Shown piece by piece: positions 22,097 through 26,897 of a DNA stretch of 26,897 nt. The notes under the pieces are model-generated. The model was not told where the DNA came from, did not search any database, and was given only the letters and a program-made list of their open reading frames with translations. Numbering within the stretch: position 1 is the stretch's first letter; every line of letters begins with the position of its first letter. The stretch spans positions 1 through 26,897 of the forward strand of contig CAZCAC010000121.1 in the NCBI GenBank assembly GCA_964496575.1. The letters are read 5' to 3'. This DNA comes from CAZCAC01 sp964496575 (lineage in GTDB: Bacteria; Planctomycetota; UBA1135; GCA-002686595). The translations under genes were made by a program, and so were the position numbers.

Positions 22097-22625
22097 TTCA
22101 GCGTCTCTCGTCGGTTGGAGCTTGAGCGAGGTTGGTGACGGGCGAACGACGACCCATCCAGACCTAGTTGTAATCGGTACCCGCGACTCTGTTGCAGCAC
22201 TTTTGTAGGTAATTCCGCCCCGTTTACGGGGCTGGAGTGCGCTTTCGCGCTAGCTTCCACGCACCTCGCCGGGTCGCCCGGCGGCATTCTGCGCGGATCC
22301 CCCTCACGCCCTCCCTGGGGTGGGCCAGCCGTTCGAAACCGCCCGGCTCCCGTCCCGTGGAAGGATCTCCTTTCCGGGCGCCCGCGGGGTAAAAAGAGAG
22401 GAGAGGACCCCCCCCGGGTCCTCTCCTCAGATTCGAGGGACGCGCGTCCCTATTCGCTCAGCGTGGCGGACCGAGGAGGTCCGCAGGCCCTCGCAGCTGG
22501 ACCATCACGTCGGCACTGCTTTGGCGAGGGGAGCGGCGGATTTGTTCGGCCAATCCCTTACCTTTTTGGGGACCTTTCCCGGGGCCGCTCCAGGGGCCCC
22601 GAAAGGGGTCCGGAGAGCCCCGAGA
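22097..22625. other. 529-nt gene-free structured intergenic segment
   Basis: No credible gene lies here; open frames on both strands have poor protein character. The left part (22160-22230) is the most AT-rich stretch nearby and may hold the promoter for the minus-strand genes. The rest is full of short perfect hairpins: CCCCGT/ACGGGG at 22218-22231, GCCGGG/CCCGGC at 22268-22282, a 13-bp stem at 22398-22428, the palindrome GGGACGCGCGTCCC at 22437-22450, and CGGACC/GGTCCG near 22467-22483. CCCTCGC near 22488 also pairs with GCGAGGG near 22524. An untranslated RNA or a long structured leader is possible. I found no SRP RNA GGAA tetraloop motif, no tmRNA 3' end and no tRNA. Confidence 0.5.
22391..22428 (-). 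terminator. Strong intrinsic-terminator-like hairpin on the minus strand
   Basis: GAGGAGAGGACCC (22398-22410) and GGGTCCTCTCCTC (22416-22428) are perfect 13-nt inverted arms around a CCCCC loop. On the minus strand the stem is followed directly by TCTTTTT (complement of 22391-22397), the classic intrinsic terminator layout. No minus-strand gene lies upstream of it in the window, and it sits about 300 nt before the 27-aa ORF, so it either ends an unseen small RNA or acts as an attenuator. Confidence 0.65.
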
Positions 22626-22976
22626 ATGCCCCCGAAACGCCCTTCCCTCGATCGAGACACGGTCTACCAGCGCATCCTCGCCACCGTCGACTCGGTGCCT
22701 CGGGGGCGGGTGGCCACGTACGGTCAGATCGCCAGTGAGGCGGGGCTCCCGGGGCGGGCCCGCCAGGTCGGCTACGCGCTGCGCAGCGCGCCGCAGGCGG
22801 GGGAGCTGCCGTGGTTCCGGGTGGTCAACGCGCGCGGGCGTAGCAGCTTCCCCGAAGGGTCCCGCGGTCGGCGGGAGCAGCTCGCCCGGCTGCGCGCCGA
22901 AGGGGTCGAGATCGACGAGCACGGGGCGATCTCGCTGCGTCGCTTCGGCTGGCGGCCGAACGCGCGTCACCGCTGA
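22626..22976 (+). CDS. atl: Alkyltransferase-like (ATL) DNA-damage-recognition protein
   Basis: This 116-aa protein corresponds to the DNA-binding domain of O6-alkylguanine-DNA alkyltransferase. The helix-turn-helix region reads VPRGRVATYGQIASEAGLPGRARQVGYAL, with the Arg finger in the GRARQVG part. The active-site position reads PWFRVVNARG, where true alkyltransferases have PCHRV. The reactive Cys is thus replaced by Trp, as in E. coli YbaZ and yeast Atl1, which bind alkylated bases without repairing them and recruit nucleotide excision repair. The ATG at 22626 gives the usual length; GGAG lies about 10 nt upstream. A GC-rich imperfect hairpin (roughly 22573-22616) precedes the start. The ABC exporter genes follow 57 nt downstream on the same strand. 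Confidence 0.9.
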   Translation: MPPKRPSLDRDTVYQRILATVDSVPRGRVATYGQIASEAGLPGRARQVGYALRSAPQAGELPWFRVVNARGRSSFPEGSRGRREQLARLRAEGVEIDEHGAISLRRFGWRPNARHR

Positions 22977-23033
22977 CCGGCACCCCTCGGGATTCGCGCG
23001 ATCGACTCCGGTCCCGCGCCCTGTCGAGGTAGA

Positions 23034-24935
23034 GTGCCGCGCACCTTGTTCCGCGAGCTCCGTCCCCTCTGGCCCTTCGTCCGCCGCTATCGCCGCGCCT
23101 ATCTCCTGGGCGCGATCTGCATCGTCACCAGCATCTGGCTGAAGCTGCAGATCCCGCGCTTCTTCTGGCGTGCGCTGGATACGCTGCGCGACCTGGAGGC
23201 GACGGGCGCGCCGATCGACGGCGGTGAGGTGGGGCGCACGATCCTCGTCGCGGCGGGGTGGATCCTCGGCTCGGCGCTCCTGATCGCTCCGGTCCGCACC
23301 GCCAGTCGTCTCCTGATCCTCGGCAACAGCCGCAAGGTCGCCCACGACGTCCTGCGCGCGGTGTACTCGCGCATGCTTCGCCTCGCGCCGTCGTTCTACC
23401 TGCAGAATCCGATCGGGCAGGTGATGTCGCGCTGCGTCAACGACCGGGCCTCCGTCCAGTCGCTCGGCGGACCGGTGGTGATGTACATCTCCGAGGTCAC
23501 CACGCTGTACGCGTTGAGCGTGCCGCTGATGCTCTCGATCGACGCCCCGCTGGCGGCGGTGGCGCTCGCCCCCTACCCAGTCTTCCTGTACGCGGCGCGG
23601 CGCATCGCCGTGCGCATCCAGCAATCGGGCATGGCCGCGCAGCAGGCGCTCGGCGAGATCTCGGAGAAGGTCGACGAGAGCCTCTCGGGGCAGATGGTGA
23701 TCAAGACCCTGACCCTGGAGAGCCAGGACCTCGCGCGCTTTCACGGGCGCTGTGCCGAGTACCGCCGCCTCAACCTGCGCGTCACGCGCCTGCGCGCGTT
23801 CCTGATCGCGTCGATGATGGGGCTCGCCGCGCTCTCCGCCCTGGTGGTCCTGGGTATCGGCGGGCCGGCCGTGGTGCGGGGCGAGATGGCCTTCGACGAC
23901 CTCGGCGTGATGCTCACCTACCTCGCCTGGCTCGCCGCCCCGACCCGGACGCTCGGCTTCGTGATCAGCTCGATGCGACGCGGCGCCGCCGCGCTGGGGC
24001 GGATCCGCGAGATCCTCGAGGCCGAGGTCACGCTCGACGATCCGGTGCTTCCGGCCGGGGCGGAGGTGCCGCGGATCGAGCGGGGCGCGATCTCGATCCG
24101 CGATCTCTCCATCGTCTACCCGCCGCTCTCGCAGCAACCCCACCTCACCGGCGCTCAGGATCTCGCTTCGGCCGGTGCCGAGCAGGACGTCGAGCGGGTG
24201 GTGCTGGAGTCGATCTCGCTGGAGATCCCCGCGGGGACGACGCTCGGCGTGGTCGGGCACACCGGCTCGGGGAAGACGACCCTGGCTCGCGTCCTGGCCC
24301 GCCAGCTCGAGGTCGCGCCGGGGCAGGTCTTCATCGATGGACACGACCTGACCGAGCTGCCGCTCGCGGACGCCCGGGCGCGCACCGGCTACGTCCCGCA
24401 GGACGCGTTCCTGTTCAGCGAGAGCCTCGCGGACAACGTCGCCCTCGGCCGGCCGGAGGCGTCGCGCGAGGAAGTCGAGGAGGCGGTGCGCGCCGCCCGG
24501 CTCGAGGGTGACCTCTCCCAGCTGCCCGAGGGCCTCGACACGTTGCTCGGCGAGCGAGGTGTCACGCTGAGCGGTGGGCAGCGGCAGCGCACCGCGCTCG
24601 CCCGCGTGCTCCTGCTCTCGCCCCGGATCCTGATCCTCGACGACACGCTCTCGGCGGTGGACACGCACACCGCCGACTCGATCCTCGAGCACCTGCGCCC
24701 CTTCGCCGCCGAGCGCACCACCATCCTCATCGCGCACCGCCTCTCGACGGTGAGTCACGCGGACACGATCGTCGTGCTCGAGGAGGGGCGCATCGTCGAG
24801 CGGGGAACGCACGAGGAGCTGCTCGCGGAGGACGGCCGCTACGCGAGCACCTGGCGCTTCCAGGAGCGGCGCGAGCGTGAGGCGGATCGCGCCTCGCGGC
24901 TCGAGCGCGAGCTGGAGACGGAGGGAGAGGCATGA
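23034..24935 (+). CDS. ABC exporter half-transporter with degenerate ATPase site (MdlA/BmrC-like)
   Basis: This 633-aa type IV ABC exporter subunit has an N-terminal six-helix membrane domain (for example YLLGAICIVTSIWLKL and the helices around 130-320) followed by a nucleotide-binding domain. Walker A GHTGSGKTT is at 408-416, the Q-loop is in YVPQDAFLF, the signature LSGGQ is at 512-516, Walker B is ILILDD, and the H-loop His is at 568 in IAHRLST. The residue after Walker B is Asp537 in place of the catalytic Glu, as in the degenerate subunit of heterodimeric exporters such as MdlA and BmrC. The GTG start at 23034 follows GAGG. The TGA overlaps the next ATG by 4 nt (ATGA), so the two subunits are translationally coupled. 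The substrate is unknown; a drug or lipid is likely. Confidence 0.93.
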   Translation: MPRTLFRELRPLWPFVRRYRRAYLLGAICIVTSIWLKLQIPRFFWRALDTLRDLEATGAPIDGGEVGRTILVAAGWILGSALLIAPVRTASRLLILGNSRKVAHDVLRAVYSRMLRLAPSFYLQNPIGQVMSRCVNDRASVQSLGGPVVMYISEVTTLYALSVPLMLSIDAPLAAVALAPYPVFLYAARRIAVRIQQSGMAAQQALGEISEKVDESLSGQMVIKTLTLESQDLARFHGRCAEYRRLNLRVTRLRAFLIASMMGLAALSALVVLGIGGPAVVRGEMAFDDLGVMLTYLAWLAAPTRTLGFVISSMRRGAAALGRIREILEAEVTLDDPVLPAGAEVPRIERGAISIRDLSIVYPPLSQQPHLTGAQDLASAGAEQDVERVVLESISLEIPAGTTLGVVGHTGSGKTTLARVLARQLEVAPGQVFIDGHDLTELPLADARARTGYVPQDAFLFSESLADNVALGRPEASREEVEEAVRAARLEGDLSQLPEGLDTLLGERGVTLSGGQRQRTALARVLLLSPRILILDDTLSAVDTHTADSILEHLRPFAAERTTILIAHRLSTVSHADTIVVLEEGRIVERGTHEELLAEDGRYASTWRFQERREREADRASRLERELETEGEA

Positions 24936-26749
24936 GCCGCCCGGCGGACACGGGAGTCGCCTTCGACGGCCGGCTGATCCGCCGGCTGTGGACGTACGTG
25001 CGCCCGCACCAGCGCTGGGTCTGGCTGGGGCTCACCCTCCTGCTCTTCACCTCCGCCGTCGGACTGCTGCAGCCGTGGATCCTCAAGCTCGCCATCGACC
25101 GCTACATCGTGCCCGGTGAGCTGGGCGGCTTCGGCTGGATCCTCCTCCTCTACGCCGCCGCCGCCATCCTCGAGCTCGCCGGCCGCGGCCTGCAGAACTA
25201 CGTCGTCGATCTCGCCGGCCAGAACGCCCTGATCGACCTGCGGATGGCGTTGTTCGGCCGCCTGCAGCGCTACTCGGCGTCCTTCTTCGACCGGACCCCG
25301 ATCGGCAAGCTCATCGGCCGGGTGACCACCGACGTCGAGGCGCTGCAGGAGATGTTCGCTTCCGGCGTGGTGACGATCCTCGGCGACCTGATCAACCTCT
25401 TCGCCATCCTCGGCCTCCTGCTCTGGCTCAACTGGAAGCTGACCCTGGTGACGCTGCTCGTCGTCCCGCCGCTGCTCTTCGTTACGCTGCGGATCCGCCG
25501 GGTCGTACGCGGCGCCTACCGGCGAATGGTCTCGGTGCGCTCGCGACTCAACGCCTACCTGCACGAGTCCGCCTCCGGGATGCCGCTGCTCCAGGCGTTC
25601 CGGCGGGAGGAGAGCGCCCAGGAGCGCTACGACGAGCTGAACGGCGAGCTGCGCAGCTGCCAGCTGCGCTCGGTCAAGTGGGAGTCGATCCTCTCCGCGT
25701 CGACCGACATGCTCGGCTCGATGACCATGGCGCTGGTCCTCTGGTACGGCGGCGGGCTCGCCCTGGAGAGCCTCGGGATCGCCGACGAGGCGCAGGCCGT
25801 CACCGGGGCGATCACCCTCGGCACGCTGGTCGCCTTCATCCAGTACATGGACCGCTTCTTCGGGCCGCTGAACGAGCTCTCCCAGAAGTACACCGTGATG
25901 CAGAGCGCGATGACGGCGAGCGATCGGATCTTCTCGTTGATGGACCGCGAGGAGCTCCTGCCGGAGACCGACACGCCGACCTCTCCCGGGGCCGCCGCCG
26001 GCCGGATCGCCTTCCGCGATGTCGTCTTCGGCTACGACCCATCCGAGCCGGTGCTGGAGCAGGTGAGCTTCGAGGTCGCGCCCGGGGAGAAGGTCGCCTT
26101 CGTCGGGGCGACGGGCGCGGGGAAGTCGACGCTGCTCAAGCTGCTCACCCGTCTCTACGACATCCAGGAGGGATGTATCGAGCTCGACGGGATCGACATT
26201 CGCGAGTACGCGTTGAAGGAGCTGCGCTCGAGGGTGGGGATCGTGCCGCAGGACGTCTTCCTCTTCGGCGGCGACATCCTCTCCAACATCCGGCTGGGGC
26301 ACCCGGAGATCACCGACGAGGAGGCGCTGGCCGCGGCGGACGAGCTGCACCTCGGCGAGATCGTCGGGCGCTTCCCCGGGGGCTACGCCGAGCCGGTGCG
26401 GGAGCGCGGCTCGAACCTCTCCACCGGGGAGCGGCAGCTCGTCGCCTTCGCCCGCGTCCTGGCGGTCGCCCCGCCGATCCTGGCGCTGGACGAGGCGACC
26501 TCCAGCGTCGACACGAACATGGAGCACCTCCTGCAGGAGGCGGTCGGGAAGGTGATGGAGGGGCGGACGTCACTGATCATCGCCCACCGCCTCTCGACGA
26601 TCCGCGACGTCGATCGGATCGTGGTCCTGCACAAGGGGCGGGTGGTCGAGGAGGGCAGCCACGAGGAGCTCTTGGCGAGGCGGGGGATGTACTGGCGGCT
26701 GGTGCAGCTGCAGTTCTCGGAGGAGGGAGATCACGGAGGAGGAGGGTGA
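24932..26749 (+). CDS. ABC exporter half-transporter with canonical Walker B (MdlB/BmrD-like)
   Basis: This 605-aa partner of the preceding subunit has an N-terminal membrane domain. It starts LIRRLWTYVRPHQRWVWLGL and contains the typical SASFFDRTPIGKLIGRVTTD coupling segment. Its nucleotide-binding domain has Walker A GATGAGKST at 392-400, Q-loop IVPQDVFLFGG, a signature reading LSTGE at 496-500, Walker B LALDE with catalytic Glu521, and H-loop His552 in IAHRLSTIRD. The signature is degenerate where the partner's is canonical (LSGGQ). In a heterodimer the degenerate signature here faces the degenerate Walker B of the partner, leaving one normal ATP site. The start overlaps the previous stop. 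No other gene follows before the window ends. Confidence 0.93.
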   Translation: MSRPADTGVAFDGRLIRRLWTYVRPHQRWVWLGLTLLLFTSAVGLLQPWILKLAIDRYIVPGELGGFGWILLLYAAAAILELAGRGLQNYVVDLAGQNALIDLRMALFGRLQRYSASFFDRTPIGKLIGRVTTDVEALQEMFASGVVTILGDLINLFAILGLLLWLNWKLTLVTLLVVPPLLFVTLRIRRVVRGAYRRMVSVRSRLNAYLHESASGMPLLQAFRREESAQERYDELNGELRSCQLRSVKWESILSASTDMLGSMTMALVLWYGGGLALESLGIADEAQAVTGAITLGTLVAFIQYMDRFFGPLNELSQKYTVMQSAMTASDRIFSLMDREELLPETDTPTSPGAAAGRIAFRDVVFGYDPSEPVLEQVSFEVAPGEKVAFVGATGAGKSTLLKLLTRLYDIQEGCIELDGIDIREYALKELRSRVGIVPQDVFLFGGDILSNIRLGHPEITDEEALAAADELHLGEIVGRFPGGYAEPVRERGSNLSTGERQLVAFARVLAVAPPILALDEATSSVDTNMEHLLQEAVGKVMEGRTSLIIAHRLSTIRDVDRIVVLHKGRVVEEGSHEELLARRGMYWRLVQLQFSEEGDHGGGG

Positions 26750-26812
26750 GCGGTTGCGGCGCTAGTCGCTTCCGGCGTTGCGGGTGTTCTGACCGTCCGG
26801 ACGACCAAAATC

Positions 26813-26897
26813 AACCACAGAGGACACAGAACCAGATTCAGAACCAGAACCAGAGATTAACCACAGAGGACACAGAGGACACAGAGAGAAGAAGAAG
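26813..26897. repeat. Low-complexity direct repeats (AACCACAGAGGACACAGA family)
   Basis: AACCACAGAGGACACAGA occurs at 26813-26830 and again at 26859-26876, where an extra GGACACAGAG unit extends it. Between them AGAACCAG recurs, near 26829, 26840 and (as AACCAG) 26848. The purine-rich, lower-GC composition is sharply different from the rest of the window. It continues to the window edge, so its full extent is unknown. Similar ACCACAGAG-type repeats are scattered in many environmental bacterial genomes, in my recollection. Confidence 0.6.

Noticed and set aside
22323..22352. GTTCGAAAC resembling a tRNA T-loop
   Set aside because: The flanking 5-nt arms do not pair, and no anticodon or acceptor stem could be built.
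22437..22575. Possible SRP RNA, 6S RNA or tmRNA in the structured gap
   Set aside because: Neither strand has the conserved SRP GGAA-type apical motif, a tmRNA T-loop/CCA end, or end-to-end pairing as in 6S RNA.
22458..24812. 784-codon open frame on the minus strand opposite the first ABC gene and atl
   Set aside because: It is a codon-bias shadow: very rich in Arg, Glu, Asp and His, with no domain, and lies antisense to clear ABC-transporter and ATL genes.
26750..26812. Terminator after the ABC operon
   Set aside because: Only a 10-nt palindrome CGTCCGGACG without a T-tract is present, which is too weak to call.

Overview
The window is very GC-rich bacterial chromosome, with G or C at most third codon positions. 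No rRNA, tRNA, CRISPR array or transposase was seen. Large secreted proteins with carboxypeptidase-regulatory-like beta-sandwich domains, EF-hand-like loops, a secreted right-handed beta-helix protein, a GH127-type glycosidase and 'accacagaggacacaga' repeats at the right edge are typical of Planctomycetota, Acidobacteriota and similar free-living phyla. This placement is an inference from gene content only. TGA is used as an ordinary stop by many genes here, so the genetic code is standard.

Left third (1-10.7 kb): almost everything is on the minus strand. Reading in transcription order, there is a YrfG-like HAD nucleotidase, a secreted beta-helix protein, a giant secreted protein (A, 1139 aa), a shorter frameshifted tandem paralogue of it (B), a secreted EF-hand-like protein (C) and a PRMT-like methyltransferase. 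The A/B and B/C junctions each have 20 nt from stop to start, which suggests one operon that grew by tandem duplication. Protein C ends at a UGA, but clearly coding-like sequence continues in the same frame for 44 codons, with a Cys four residues past the UGA and a hairpin at bacterial-SECIS distance. This candidate selenoprotein is the most interesting lead in the window.

Middle (10.7-18.1 kb): a secreted acidic protein of unknown function and a BamE/SmpA-like lipoprotein are followed by a 162-nt near-palindromic element that folds into a nested hairpin (MITE-like repeat or structured RNA). Then come a small four-Cys protein translationally coupled to a TrmH/SpoU RNA methyltransferase, a convergent seven-iron ferredoxin (FdxA), a secreted GH127 (DUF1680) protein, and a divergent M18 aminopeptidase.

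Right third (18.1-26.9 kb): a LemA-TPM-TPM cluster on the minus strand, a metallo-beta-lactamase-fold hydrolase, a thioredoxin-like/coiled-coil protein preceded by a 27-codon ORF, and a 529-nt gene-free structured segment containing a minus-strand terminator-like hairpin. After these lie an alkyltransferase-like DNA-repair protein and an overlapping pair of ABC exporter half-transporters (MdlA/MdlB or BmrC/BmrD type) whose degenerate residues fall in the same composite ATP site. Low-complexity direct repeats begin at the extreme right edge.
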